Shown here one piece after another: positions 1-9,900 of a stretch of DNA of 33,270 nt; positions within the stretch are counted from its first letter, which is position 1; each line of letters opens with the position of its first letter. The stretch is from a virus: the IMG/VR virus record IMGVR_UViG_3300045146_000117, positions 1 through 33,270 of that record; one strand, written 5' to 3'. Position numbers and translations under genes: made by a program. The notes beneath the pieces were generated by a model that worked only from the letters and a program-made list of their open reading frames with translations, had not been told where the DNA came from and did not search any database.

Positions 1-627
1 AGGTTGTACATCGTCAACCACGGGTTGTACATCGTCAACTGTATTAACAGACACTGGTTCAACAATCTGTTTCACATCATCTATAACATCACGCACTTCT
101 TCTTTAACTGGTTCACCGAATATGTCACCAGTCTCGTCTTTCTTAACATCATCTTTACCACCACTCATAAACGCGGCGACACTCGCCTTATCTATGGCGA
201 ACTTCAACATTATCAAAGATATAACAGGTAGCGGAAGACCTATACAAGTAGCGAGTATAATCTTAACCTCCGTGGTAGTGAAATAACCCATAGTCATCTC
301 TATAACGTTATTCAACCACGTTGGATCAGATACGAGCATGTAGTTCATATAGCTGAACCCTGAATAAATGTTACCTATGACCTGCAATATGAACAACATA
401 CAGAATATGAAATACAGCCACCCCTTGTTAACATGCTTCAACACACTACCACCAGTAGCCGCGAAAGAAATAACTGAACTCACCTCGAACGTTATGGCAA
501 CAGCGAACGACATGCCAATAATGTTACCCAGACGCACGAAATCTATGATGTGTATAGTCGAAAGCACCGATGATACGAACGGTACCAACAGCAGCAAGTA
601 AAAGAATATCTTGTCCGTCCTGCTCAT
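1..627 (-). CDS. multi-pass membrane protein, C-terminus cut by window edge
   Basis: An open frame of exactly 209 codons starts with ATG at 627 and runs without a stop off the left edge, so the C-terminus is missing. The protein starts MSRTDKIFFYLLLLVPFV. It has about four hydrophobic segments (residues about 6-24, 35-60, 68-90 and 125-150), followed by a charged tail rich in Lys/Asp/Glu that ends in a tandem VDDVQP repeat. Its ATG overlaps the stop of the upstream coiled-coil gene by one base (TAATG), so the two are probably translationally coupled. I do not recognise the family. A holin-like or other inner-membrane phage role is possible from position and shape, but this is inference only. 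Confidence 0.75.
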   Translation of the reverse strand, partial: MSRTDKIFFYLLLLVPFVSSVLSTIHIIDFVRLGNIIGMSFAVAITFEVSSVISFAATGGSVLKHVNKGWLYFIFCMLFILQVIGNIYSGFSYMNYMLVSDPTWLNNVIEMTMGYFTTTEVKIILATCIGLPLPVISLIMLKFAIDKASVAAFMSGGKDDVKKDETGDIFGEPVKEEVRDVIDDVKQIVEPVSVNTVDDVQPVVDDVQP

Positions 628-941
628 TACTTCACGTCGTTTTGTTTAGTTACCGCCTCTACCTTTATGTTTATCGGCGTGTTCTTACGCTCGTTATCTT
701 TCTTCAACATGGCGTTCTGTATCATCAATTCGGTGTTACGTTGTAAATCGTTGAATTTACCGTCGATATGCTTACCAAGCTCAACGGTATTATTATTGCC
801 AGAACTATCCAACCTCGCAAGCTTCACTTCCAACTCTTTCAATCTCTTAGATTGCGAACTGTTAGAACACGTGTTAGTCAAGAAAGAGAACAGCGATACA
901 CCAAGTATTACGTACAGTAACTTCATCACATCAAATTTCAT
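627..941 (-). CDS. small membrane-anchored coiled-coil protein
   Basis: 104 residues. An N-terminal hydrophobic segment (about residues 7-23, LLYVILGVSLFSFL) is followed by a charged heptad-rich stretch (RLKELEVKLARL and onward) and a polar tail. An N-in or signal-anchor protein with an extracytoplasmic coiled coil fits a spanin-like or tail-chaperone-like protein, but no motif settles it. A second ATG at residue 6 (MKLLYV) is an alternative start. An ATAAATA-type motif lies about 40 nt upstream, just behind a terminator hairpin, so this gene and the following membrane gene probably form their own late unit. Confidence 0.7.
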   Translation of the reverse strand: MKFDVMKLLYVILGVSLFSFLTNTCSNSSQSKRLKELEVKLARLDSSGNNNTVELGKHIDGKFNDLQRNTELMIQNAMLKKDNERKNTPINIKVEAVTKQNDVK

Positions 942-980
942 ACATACATTTTTTTTTAAAGAGTAACCAACCAGTATTAT

Positions 981-990
981 TATTTATACA
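981..990 (-). promoter_or_regulatory. T4-late-like promoter motif (TGTATAAATA)
   Basis: On the minus strand this reads TGTATAAATA and is followed by AATAAT. It lies between the terminator hairpin at 993-1023 and the ATG at 941. TATAAATA is the known T4 late promoter core. Near copies occur at 11863-11872, 14251-14260 and 22272-22281, each 17-40 nt before a minus-strand gene. Promoter function is inferred from this repeated placement. Confidence 0.45.
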
Positions 991-992
991 AG

Positions 993-1023
993 GAAACAAC
1001 CGGTCGGTTGAACCGGTTGTTTC
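993..1023 (-). terminator. intrinsic terminator hairpin after RNA ligase gene
   Basis: A perfect 12-bp inverted repeat (GAAACAACCGGT / ACCGGTTGTTTC, 7-nt loop) lies 20 nt beyond the stop of the RNA ligase gene. A clear U-tract is missing on the minus strand, so termination may be partial. The position between genes and the stem strength support the call. Confidence 0.6.
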
Positions 1024-1042
1024 AAATCACATTTTTTTTTCA

Positions 1043-2122
1043 CTAGTCGTTTTTCAACAAGAAGTCAGGGTTTATAACCTTGAAACTGATGTCCTCTTCG
1101 TAATTCCTAACGACAATTCCCTCACGAATAACACCTTTCCTGTACACACTCTCACCTTTAGAGTACACGATCATCTCCTCGACCGTCGGCGGCAACTTGA
1201 AATCCATAGACAAGATCGGAACGTGATTAACACCGAACATCTCGCACATGCCACGCGCAACATTCGTCGGCATCTTCTCACCATCAGCTATTATGTTGAA
1301 CACGTTGAATTCCATGCCGTCAAGCATGTACTTGTTGCCTTGTATATTCTGCCCGACAATCTCACCCTGTATAACGACGACATCAACATCCATCTCGTTA
1401 GCTATACATTTCAACATCTTCTTGATGTTGTACTTCTTGTACATAGACCAGTACTCTGACTTATACGAACGTGGCAACCTACAACTCTTAGAACAAACAC
1501 CGATATCAAAATTATCAAATACCCCCAAACGTCTAGGCATTCTATCTGCAAAAAATGTCGCAGATTTACCATCTAGTTTTTCAGTAACATGGAAAACAAC
1601 ACCGTTGCATTTCTGCAACACATCTGGTATATTTTGCAAACGCTCGATGTCAGTTTTCAACATGAAACTAGGCAGCGCAGTGCTGACCTTCTTATAAGGC
1701 AAGAACGTATACACAACACTGTCTATGAACCGCAGAAACTTATTCTTTCTAACACCAGAAACAATAGATTCATCATCTTCACCTTCAGGATAATATTTAG
1801 TAATACCAATTATAGACGTAACGTCATCACCAATCTCGTACTTGCCAGCAGGTAGTATCGACAACGGGAAACAAATACCCTGACTCACCTTACCGCGCAT
1901 CTTTACCGTCTTGACTATGAATTTATGCGCCCGCATGAACTCAAACTCCGGTTTATCAGGCAGGATACTGTCAATCTCGACGTAAACGCATTTATCACCA
2001 TCATTGAACTCGTCTTTCTTGACAACAAGACTCCAACCTTTGATATTACACGATTGAATTCTATCGGAACCAAATATATCCCTCACATTCCTAACCTCTT
2101 GAATAGTAGCTAACTGCCTCAT
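1043..2122 (-). CDS. ATP-dependent RNA ligase, DRB0094/Rnl5-like
   Basis: 359 residues. The C-terminal two thirds is a nucleotidyltransferase domain. The adenylation motif EKLDGKS is at 181-187 with nucleophile Lys182. A GEIVG motif lies at 253-257, motif IV EGIVVR at 334-339 and a motif V-like FKVINPDFLL at 347-356. The N-terminal about 170 residues (MRQLATIQEVRNVRDI...) form the OB-like domain placed before the ligase domain in the DRB0094 family of RNA ligases. Such enzymes seal 3'-OH/5'-phosphate RNA ends; in phages they are thought to repair tRNAs or other RNAs cut by host nucleases. The gene sits at the end of the terminase cluster, with an AT-rich leader (2123-2147) and a terminator behind it. 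All catalytic residues appear intact. Confidence 0.9.
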   Translation of the reverse strand: MRQLATIQEVRNVRDIFGSDRIQSCNIKGWSLVVKKDEFNDGDKCVYVEIDSILPDKPEFEFMRAHKFIVKTVKMRGKVSQGICFPLSILPAGKYEIGDDVTSIIGITKYYPEGEDDESIVSGVRKNKFLRFIDSVVYTFLPYKKVSTALPSFMLKTDIERLQNIPDVLQKCNGVVFHVTEKLDGKSATFFADRMPRRLGVFDNFDIGVCSKSCRLPRSYKSEYWSMYKKYNIKKMLKCIANEMDVDVVVIQGEIVGQNIQGNKYMLDGMEFNVFNIIADGEKMPTNVARGMCEMFGVNHVPILSMDFKLPPTVEEMIVYSKGESVYRKGVIREGIVVRNYEEDISFKVINPDFLLKND

Positions 2123-2147
2123 ATATTAAAAAAAATAAAAAAAATTA

Positions 2148-2738
2148 TTAAATACATAAAACACCGAACAACGATACCAAACATATAATGTAAGCGAATA
2201 TATAAATAAGATTCCCCCTGTTGATATACTTCGCGTTGAAGATAACAGACACGAGGTACGCGTAATAATCAGTGTTCTGTAATCTCTCGACCTTGAACTT
2301 AAACAAGCCGTACAAGCCTATATCCGCCATGTGGTTCTCGACTTTAAGCAACTCGTTAGACAAGACAAACTTTTCCGTCTGTTGCATATCCTTCTCGGGC
2401 AACATAAGAGTCTCGGCTGGCATGTTCACGACATAATACATCTCGTTGCTCGAATTGTTCATCTTCAACCTCGACAATACACCATTTTCAGACGCGTGCT
2501 TTATCTTCCGACCGAAATAAAACATATTGGACAATTCAAGCACGACATTATACACCGTGTCGATCCAGTACGTGGGCGAAACATACTTGAACACGCCCAT
2601 CCTAGAATGTATCTTATCCCATGACATGGGTTCTTTACTAATATCCACACCTTTTGGTGGAACAACGGCACGTGGCTCTGCTTTCTTGCCAATATTGCCT
2701 ATAAACGAACTCTCACTGTCTATAACCACACCTTCCAT
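2148..2738 (-). CDS. tail-anchored protein of unknown function
   Basis: 196 residues. Mostly soluble with alternating charged and aromatic stretches, then one strongly hydrophobic C-terminal helix (about 175-196, LIYIFAYIICLVSLFGVL) with only one or two residues after it, the shape of a tail-anchored membrane protein. No enzymatic motif is seen. It lies between TerL and the RNA ligase and has its own TATATTTG promoter-like box 26 nt upstream, so it may be expressed apart from the terminase genes. Function unknown. Confidence 0.75.
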   Translation of the reverse strand: MEGVVIDSESSFIGNIGKKAEPRAVVPPKGVDISKEPMSWDKIHSRMGVFKYVSPTYWIDTVYNVVLELSNMFYFGRKIKHASENGVLSRLKMNNSSNEMYYVVNMPAETLMLPEKDMQQTEKFVLSNELLKVENHMADIGLYGLFKFKVERLQNTDYYAYLVSVIFNAKYINRGNLIYIFAYIICLVSLFGVLCI

Positions 2739-2763
2739 CGAACAACGTTATTTTTTAACACGA

Positions 2764-2771
2764 CAAATATA
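2764..2771 (-). promoter_or_regulatory. Bacteroidota-type -7 box (TATATTTG)
   Basis: The minus strand reads AGTATATTTGTCG. TATATTTG fits the Bacteroidota -7 consensus TAnnTTTG and lies 26-33 nt before the ATG at 2738. The same octamer precedes the genes at 19052 (minus) and 22366 (plus), here also within AG-TATATTTG-(T/C)G. A good -33 TTTG is not obvious, so a phage-specific sigma or activator could be involved. Confidence 0.5.
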
Positions 2772-2797
2772 CTAAAAAAATTATACCAACACGATTA

Positions 2798-4738
2798 TCA
2801 ATAAAAATTAACTATATCATTTATATCGAAACCACCCCTATCCCCGAGCCTGTCCCTGTTGTACTCAATGACGTCTACCTCCAGCGTTTTTATGTAATCA
2901 TCGTCCTTGATGACCACGGTCTCGTACAGCTCGCCGCAAATCTCAGTGTACTGCGGCGACTCGAAGAAGGCGGAAGCGTGTATGCAAGACATCGCCAAGT
3001 CATCGTGCCCGTTCTGGCACCTGTACGTCGTCCTCTCTGGGTTAGAACCGAAGTTCGACAACTCCATGAACGTCTGGTTACACGTCGGCACTATCCTGTC
3101 GACAGACGCGAGGTACTGGAACTTCTCGCAGTAATGCACCTTCTTCTTCCTCGAGGATAAATCGACACCCGGTTCGTACTGCGTCGACGATTCGTTTGGC
3201 AAGCTGTACACCAGCATGCCTGTCCAGAAATGCTCGTGCCTCTCCAACCTGTCCCTCACGAGGACACCCTGGTTGTTAAGCTCGAGCACTATCCTGACGT
3301 ACTCGGGGTTGAACAACTCGAAAGCCATGTTGCACACCACGTTGCTGAAAGTATCCACGTTTATGCTGTTGCACCTGAACTTGCCGACCTGAACGAGCGT
3401 GAATATATCGAGGTAATCGTTTATGTTATCCCTGTTGTACACGAGGAACTTCTTCGGCAAGTACGACACCTTGAATATGTTCAGCACGTGGTAATCCTTA
3501 CCGACACCCTTGGCGGTATCAATCGTGAACACGAAGTAATCCTTGCACTTCTTCAAGTCCGGCGAATCAACGGGGAACGAGTTCTTCAAGAACGACTTGT
3601 GCCACGAGGCGAAACAAGACATGTCGTCGGTCTTGCTCACCTTCTCCCGGTTCTCGTAGTACGTCCTGAACATGTGCAAGCAAGGCACATCCCTAACCGA
3701 GAAATCAGAACGTATCTCGCTGAACTTCTTTATCTCAGACGAGTTCAACAACAGGTTATCACCCTTGAAGAACTGCAACCCGAACTCCTGGTTGAAATCC
3801 TCTATCGAACCCATGTCGGCGATAGTGGACTGCTTCCAAGCCTCGTCCCTGCCCGGAACCTGCCACCAGTCGACACGCATCGGATTGAACGAACTCTTAC
3901 CCTCTACGGCATCCTTCCACAGCTCGTAGAACTTGTTCATGCCGTTAGGCGTTGACGTCACCACTATCTTGCTGTTTGGCGTACCGGAAATGGTCGGGTA
4001 AACCGAACGGAAGAAGAAGTTGGCGAACGAGGCGTTGATGTGTGCGAACTCATCGAGAAACAACAGGTTTATAGATAACCCGATCGCTGCCTTCTTCGTA
4101 GTCGCCCTGCCAATTATCCGGCAACCGTTCTCGAACTTCATCGACTGCACGTTGTTGATTGAAATCCCCGGCTTCATGAAGAACGGCAGGTTGTCCAATA
4201 TGTTCTTCAACTTGTCTATGATCTCCTTTGTCGTCTCGGCTATATCACCGAGGATAAGGACGTTCTTCTCCTTGTTGAAGATAATGTACCACAGGATGTA
4301 AATGGAGGTAGTAGTCGTCTTGCCGCACTGCCGTGAAGCCAGCACTATGTTGTTCCTGTGCGAGTTTATACCCTCTATCAAACCCAGCTGGTAATCCCTT
4401 AACTTAACCTCTTTATACCCGTCCTCCGTGAACATCTTGCAGTACTTGCCGGCGAAGTACAACGGGTCAGCAGCGCACTTACGCAACTCGTCCATCTCGT
4501 GCTTCGTGTACGAGAAGTTTATCCTCGGCTTGCGCAGCTTGGTGTTGTTCCCCAAGAACGGGCTGCACGATATCTTGTTCAAGTCAACGAGTCCATCCTG
4601 ATAATCGCGTATTATCTTGTCAATCTTCTCCGTCGACCATATGGTGCTATCGACTGCCTCATCACCACCAACGCTAGAACTAACCTCCGACAAGTTGATG
4701 CTGGTGAAACTACCACCCTTAGACAAATAATCCTTCAA
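2798..4738 (-). CDS. terminase large subunit (TerL), T4 gp17-like
   Basis: 646 residues. The N-terminal ATPase domain has Walker A SRQCGKTT at 135-142, Walker B LLFLDE at 225-230 and the coupling motif TSTPNG at 261-266. The C-terminal RNase H-like nuclease has the expected acidic residues: Asp407 in FTIDTAKG, Glu486 in VLELNNQG and Asp579/Asp580 in GHDDLAMS. The protein pumps DNA into proheads and cuts concatemers. Length and motif order match T4-type terminases of contractile-tailed phages. It follows the probable small subunit by 19 nt. Confidence 0.95.
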   Translation of the reverse strand: MKDYLSKGGSFTSINLSEVSSSVGGDEAVDSTIWSTEKIDKIIRDYQDGLVDLNKISCSPFLGNNTKLRKPRINFSYTKHEMDELRKCAADPLYFAGKYCKMFTEDGYKEVKLRDYQLGLIEGINSHRNNIVLASRQCGKTTTTSIYILWYIIFNKEKNVLILGDIAETTKEIIDKLKNILDNLPFFMKPGISINNVQSMKFENGCRIIGRATTKKAAIGLSINLLFLDEFAHINASFANFFFRSVYPTISGTPNSKIVVTSTPNGMNKFYELWKDAVEGKSSFNPMRVDWWQVPGRDEAWKQSTIADMGSIEDFNQEFGLQFFKGDNLLLNSSEIKKFSEIRSDFSVRDVPCLHMFRTYYENREKVSKTDDMSCFASWHKSFLKNSFPVDSPDLKKCKDYFVFTIDTAKGVGKDYHVLNIFKVSYLPKKFLVYNRDNINDYLDIFTLVQVGKFRCNSINVDTFSNVVCNMAFELFNPEYVRIVLELNNQGVLVRDRLERHEHFWTGMLVYSLPNESSTQYEPGVDLSSRKKKVHYCEKFQYLASVDRIVPTCNQTFMELSNFGSNPERTTYRCQNGHDDLAMSCIHASAFFESPQYTEICGELYETVVIKDDDYIKTLEVDVIEYNRDRLGDRGGFDINDIVNFY

Positions 4739-4757
4739 ACCAAAATGATTTTTAAAA

Positions 4758-5579
4758 CTAGATCATGTCTAGCAAGTCACCGTACATGTTGCTGGAGCCG
4801 TCATCCTCTATGATGGTGGGATCAACATCGACGGTCTCGAGCAACACTGACTTGTTGTTCGGGTCGATGTACGACTTGACATCATCGTACTTCTTCATGT
4901 ACTCTACCCTACCGCCCTTAGCCTCCTCATAAGTCACAGGCGAGTTGTTCTTAATCTCCTCCACGAGCTTGGTCACATCGGCGGTGACGTAGAAATCGGA
5001 ATCAGACTCTATGTACACCTGACCGCCACCGCCGCCACTCGGCTTGTTCATGTTGTACACGGAAACCTCGCTCTTTGACTTCTTGTAAGATTCCTCCAAG
5101 AACAGCAGGTAATTCGCCTGGTTGCGTATCAGCTCCGAGAACTGACCGTTTATCGTGGTGTACGCCTCTATCATTCTGGGCTGCACGTTGCCTGAATTTA
5201 TCTGGTCAACGACTGTGTTTAGAACCTCCTTGGTCTGCTTCAACTGCAAGAATATGCTGGACAAACCGAGACCGTCTATAGCCTTCCTGCGCTCTAGGTA
5301 ATCGGGTTTGTCTATGACACCCATATCGAGGTAGAAGTCGTACATCGACTCTATGACACCGCGAGCTTGCGCCTTGAACTTAACGTCGAGCGCGTTCATC
5401 TCCTTCCTCTTGCGTTCGGATATGATGCTCTGCTGCTGTGCTACCAACGCTTCTTCCTTCTGTGCCAGCACCCCGGCATCGTCAGCGTGTTTAACATGCG
5501 GTGATGTGGGAGACAAGCCGCCCATGAGCGCGGCTAGTTCATCCTTCAACTTCTTGTCCTTGTTATCGGTCGTTGCCAA
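4758..5579 (-). CDS. probable terminase small subunit
   Basis: 273 residues, directly upstream of TerL. The N-terminal half is basic and helical (SIISERKRKEMNALDVKFKAQ). The middle is strongly helical (about 100-170), followed by a GGGGG linker (about 184-188) and an acidic C-terminus ending in DDGSSNMYGDLLDMI. A helical oligomerising core and an acidic tail next to TerL fit T4 gp16-type small terminases, which bind DNA and stimulate TerL. No helix-turn-helix is evident, so the assignment is mainly by position and shape. Confidence 0.6.
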   Translation of the reverse strand: MATTDNKDKKLKDELAALMGGLSPTSPHVKHADDAGVLAQKEEALVAQQQSIISERKRKEMNALDVKFKAQARGVIESMYDFYLDMGVIDKPDYLERRKAIDGLGLSSIFLQLKQTKEVLNTVVDQINSGNVQPRMIEAYTTINGQFSELIRNQANYLLFLEESYKKSKSEVSVYNMNKPSGGGGGQVYIESDSDFYVTADVTKLVEEIKNNSPVTYEEAKGGRVEYMKKYDDVKSYIDPNNKSVLLETVDVDPTIIEDDGSSNMYGDLLDMI

Positions 5580-5592
5580 TGTTGTGCGTTGT

Positions 5593-6048
5593 TTATATGG
5601 TTATCAAACCAAGCGAATCCATTGATGAAACGAGGTTAGGTTCTATGTTGGCGTCTATGAACTCCGATATAGTCATCATCTTCAATGCGGATGAATCGAA
5701 GTACTCCTTGTTTATGTCTATGACAGATAAACACACGCCGATTCGCGCGTTGTCCAACGCTACAAGTTCAACCATCAACGCGTCCCTGTCGGTGAACATT
5801 ATATCGTTAAGGTTATTCGGCTCCTGAACACGTACACCATCCCTCTCGACACCAAGGTACGAACCATCGCTCGTCGTCATAGCGAACTTGTTGATGATGG
5901 CGAGCCTATCCTCGTTGTACGCGTCTATATAAGACTTAACTATCTTGGCGTTCTTGGCTATAGACATCGAGAACGGCACTTTCTTACCCGAGAACGACGA
6001 TATGACAGCATCGAGCTCAACAAGGTGTAAATTCTTCAAATCTGGCAT
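5593..6048 (-). CDS. phage protein of unknown function (DUF1617-like appearance)
   Basis: 151 residues from the internal ATG at 6048 (MPDLKNLHLVELDAVISSFSG). The open frame extends upstream to 6108, but that part would overlap the preceding gene and reads poorly, so the shorter start is chosen. The N-terminal region, two helices with ...PFSMSIAKNAKIVKSYIDA..., resembles small phage proteins of the DUF1617 type, a weak match by eye. Probably co-transcribed with the terminase genes (13 nt to the next ATG). Confidence 0.65.
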   Translation of the reverse strand: MPDLKNLHLVELDAVISSFSGKKVPFSMSIAKNAKIVKSYIDAYNEDRLAIINKFAMTTSDGSYLGVERDGVRVQEPNNLNDIMFTDRDALMVELVALDNARIGVCLSVIDINKEYFDSSALKMMTISEFIDANIEPNLVSSMDSLGLITI

Positions 6049-6076
6049 CAACAATAATATTTTCAAGTGTAACGCG

Positions 6077-6916
6077 CTACACGGGGACAACATTATCCAC
6101 AGGTGCATTAAAATACTTGAACATCGAGTACCTGCTAGTGAACATTATAGTCTCCGGTAATACCCTGCCGGGGTTGTTCGCGTTCCACTGCGACCGCAAG
6201 GTTTCTATAATCTCGGCATCCCCGGCATCGAACGAGTTGAAGTCGATGGGGCATAACTGCACGAACGAGTCGACGACCTCTATACCGTTTATCTGCACCG
6301 TGGAACACGTGTAGTTGAACACGTCGGAATAACATATCTTCTTCACCGTGTAACCACTGTTGGAAAGGAACCCTGCCATCTCCGTGGGGATGACTATGAC
6401 CGGGTTATCCTCGAACTGCACACCATTGATATAATTCTCGCAAGTGTAGTCCGTCCACGACGAATCACACGGCGTCGTGTACGTCCTACCGTCATCGCAC
6501 TTTATAAACGCCGTGCTGTTGTTCCAGTCGTAATAAACCGAAACTATATCTATAACCCTCGACAACCACGTGTTGTATTCACCTTCACTGTAAAAAGACT
6601 TGTAAACCTGCACATTAGACGGTACACTGTTGAACACGTAATACAACACGCCGTGCCTATCCTCGACTGTGTAAGCAACCTGCGGGTCAACATTACCGTC
6701 GAACACGCTCACGTAAACGACCGGCGTTGGTACAGGCGTGGGTCGCATGTTGATGACCTCGTCGATGGTGGACGACGGGTTGCTCGTGTAATACGCCACC
6801 TGCTCATCCGACAACACGTACACACCATCGCCCGTATAAGTGGTGACGATCTTGTGCGACGATAACGCGGATTCATCCATGGTGTGTACCGTCCAGTATA
6901 ATATTATGTGCTTCAT
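6077..6916 (-). CDS. hypothetical virion-associated protein
   Basis: 279 residues, rich in Tyr, Val, Ser and Asp, with a Pro-Thr linker (RPTPVPTPVVYVSV, about 57-70) separating a short N-terminal part from a beta-rich remainder. No enzymatic motif or membrane segment is seen. It lies directly downstream of the giant fibre gene (28-nt gap). That suggests a fibre-associated or tail-associated protein or a fibre chaperone, but this is inference. An alternative start is MDESALS at residue 13. Confidence 0.65.
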   Translation of the reverse strand: MKHIILYWTVHTMDESALSSHKIVTTYTGDGVYVLSDEQVAYYTSNPSSTIDEVINMRPTPVPTPVVYVSVFDGNVDPQVAYTVEDRHGVLYYVFNSVPSNVQVYKSFYSEGEYNTWLSRVIDIVSVYYDWNNSTAFIKCDDGRTYTTPCDSSWTDYTCENYINGVQFEDNPVIVIPTEMAGFLSNSGYTVKKICYSDVFNYTCSTVQINGIEVVDSFVQLCPIDFNSFDAGDAEIIETLRSQWNANNPGRVLPETIMFTSRYSMFKYFNAPVDNVVPV

Positions 6917-6943
6917 ATCATGGTATTTTTAAACACGAGGCAA

Positions 6944-9900
6944 TTACGCCGTTTTGTTGTAGAAGAATTCCTGCATCACTATCCTTATGCTGTCGCTGAA
7001 GAACGCGTAGTGCAACTCGGCGGTGTACCCGGGTTGGAGTATGATTGATTCCACCGTGTAATAATAGTTTTTAGTCGGGCTATACCTGTTAGAAGGCAAA
7101 GAAATAGTCTTGTTTGCCGCATTGTTGTTCGTTATTATCATCACGCGTTCGCCGTAATCAGGAACAGTACCACTATATGAAGGAGTTATTGACGTTGCTA
7201 CATAAGTAGAATCTATAGACACCTTGGTAGTGTAGTAATTTAAATCCAACGGCGGGGATCCAGTTGTAAGGGTAACAGTAGTTATAGAATCACTTATATT
7301 CGTTGTTGATGTTTTATACCAACTAGTACCATCTGATATAACATCTATAGTATGACCAGGACAAAGTACATAATTGCTTAGTCCTGATATAGTCACATAT
7401 TTACTACCCGTATTAAAAAATCTGTATTCACGCCTAGCAACACCCGATGCTGTTGGTAAAGTAACCGTTATATCAGATGTTGCATTATTGAATATGATAG
7501 TATGGTGTGAATTATCAGAACTTAAATCCAAATTGGCATTGTCACTTTTAACCGAAACACCCATGCCAACAGAACCATTGACATCAAGTGTTGATTTTGG
7601 ATCAGCAGTACCAGAACTTACAACACCAAGTCTACTACTGGTATATTTCAACGACGATGACGACGAAAACCCATTATTGGTACCAGACGCATATTGTATT
7701 TCACCAGTAGTGCCATTAGATTTGTATCTATCAGCATATGTTTCCATCTGATTTTTATTCACTGCATCTGTAGCATTTGTTCCGGGATCAAGTGCTGTTA
7801 TTTTATTCGATGCAGCAGTACCATTAGCCAATATGTCGCTTAACGAGTATGAGTGGTCACTAGGTAAGTATGTGTGGATATGACCGATAGGCGAGTATGC
7901 GTGGGTATGGTCGATAGGCGAGTATGCGTGGGTATGGTCACTAGATGAGAATATTTCTTTACGTAACCATCTACCATCACCAGTAACATCTGTTGGTTTA
8001 ATGGTCGTTTTAGTACTACTAGAATCATCAGCAACAGCAGATGAAGAATCATAAGCATACGAAGCAACCTGTCCGGTATTATAGTCATACACGAATGATG
8101 TGTCACCATTATTATGTGTTGTTAATGCTTGCAAATTAGCAATAGTATCAACCCAGTAAACCCCGCTACCAGAACCGCCACTACCACTACCAGAACCACT
8201 ACCAGAACCAACTTGCACGAACTCTATATCACCACTCGTAACATCATCTATAGTCGGAACAACACCACCGACGTTCTTTATGAACCAAGCGGTATTAGCA
8301 TTAGCAGTCCCGTTACCAACCATAACTATGAACCTCTTGCCATGGTTCATGACATCTCGTTTACTAAAATCAAGAGCATCGACGAACTCATCGGCACGCA
8401 ATAATACAAACTTTGAAGATGGTGAACCTGGTGATAAAACAACATATACCCCATTTTGCTTCTTATCTGTTTGCCCATTGATAAGCAACTTGTGCGAATT
8501 TGAAACCGAGATACCATCCAAAGTAAGCTCCCCGTTAGCATTAGCCGTTATCTTCTTATAATTAGACGAATATGCACATGCAGGAAGGGCTGTAGTAGCT
8601 GCTAAATCAACTTCAATTATATCATCGTAGCGGTAAGACCTTTCAACTCTCTTGACTGACGACCTAGCTATGTACGGTGCTGGTGTTATTAGAATATCAG
8701 GTTTGTTGCCACCAAATACTAAGATGTCACCATCTACGTATAATGAATCCAAACAATAATCATCAGACCTAGTATATACATTTCTCCACGTTAAACCCAT
8801 ATCTTTAGATATGGAAACATGTGTGTTTGGAGTTACACCACCACCACAAGCTATAATTATACCATTACCCGCATATTTCAAAGAATATATATATACCCCA
8901 GAAGTAGAGAAAATACCAGATGATGTAGCTATTAAATTAAATTTGGTATAATCCCCACCACTAGACCTGTATACACTACCGTTAGTTAAACCAACAACAC
9001 ATATCCCACCACCACAATAATTCACACTTGATACACCAACACCGAAATTATATAACTCGGTGGAAGAAAGAGTACCACCGGATAATAATTCAATATCAAC
9101 AGATAATAATTTATTACCAACACAAACTAATAAACTAGAACCACCAGCGTATGCCATATAAGCAACAACACCAACACCGAACATATCAATACCCTGGTTA
9201 CTCCATGTACCACCATCATCACTAGAATACAATATAGTTGATGTTGATGTTGTCTCGCGCCTAATAGCGGCAACCACTACACCACCACCGATATCAAGAA
9301 TGAATGAACAATCGGTAAAAGGAGGTAATGTTACTTCACCCCACGTTAACCCACCATTAATTGACCTGAATATTTTACCGTTAGTATCATTTGAAAATTG
9401 ATATGTCCCACACAATAAAACACTATTAGTAGTACATACCATTGCTCTACCCAACAAATTATATTCACCTGTTAAATCAGATTCATATAATTTACATATG
9501 TAATTAAAATTCTTACCGGAATCTATCGACCTGAATATAGAAACATTCGTACCGTTGTATGTTGATACGACAACAACACCGTTGCCAAGGTAACACGCTT
9601 TGGAAAATGAGCAAAACCCACTATTGGTGTTAAAAACCGATGGACTCCATTTAACACCAATGTCCGAAATAATACCAGAATCCAACCCGCTGTTGAAAAG
9701 GGATTCTACCTGCCCGTTGACCTTGTATTTACCATCAGCGCCGAATAGGTCTAACACATTACCCTTGCGACCAATGTACTTGTAGAATGTTATCGTTAAC
9801 GTGTTATAAACAGTTACACCAGGTAGTCTGTCAAAAGTTACTATACCTGCATCACCATCAACAACATTATTACCAATGCTTGGAGTGATGGGAGAACCAT

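Noticed and set aside
4-231. 75-codon plus-strand frame at the left edge
   Set aside because: Antisense to the membrane-protein frame that runs off the edge with consistent codon use and a coupled start. The plus-strand product has no supporting feature.
3230-3955. 241-codon plus-strand open frame
   Set aside because: Antisense to the TerL gene, whose motifs are complete. The product is Leu/Val/Glu/Arg-rich without any motif, as expected from shadow reading.
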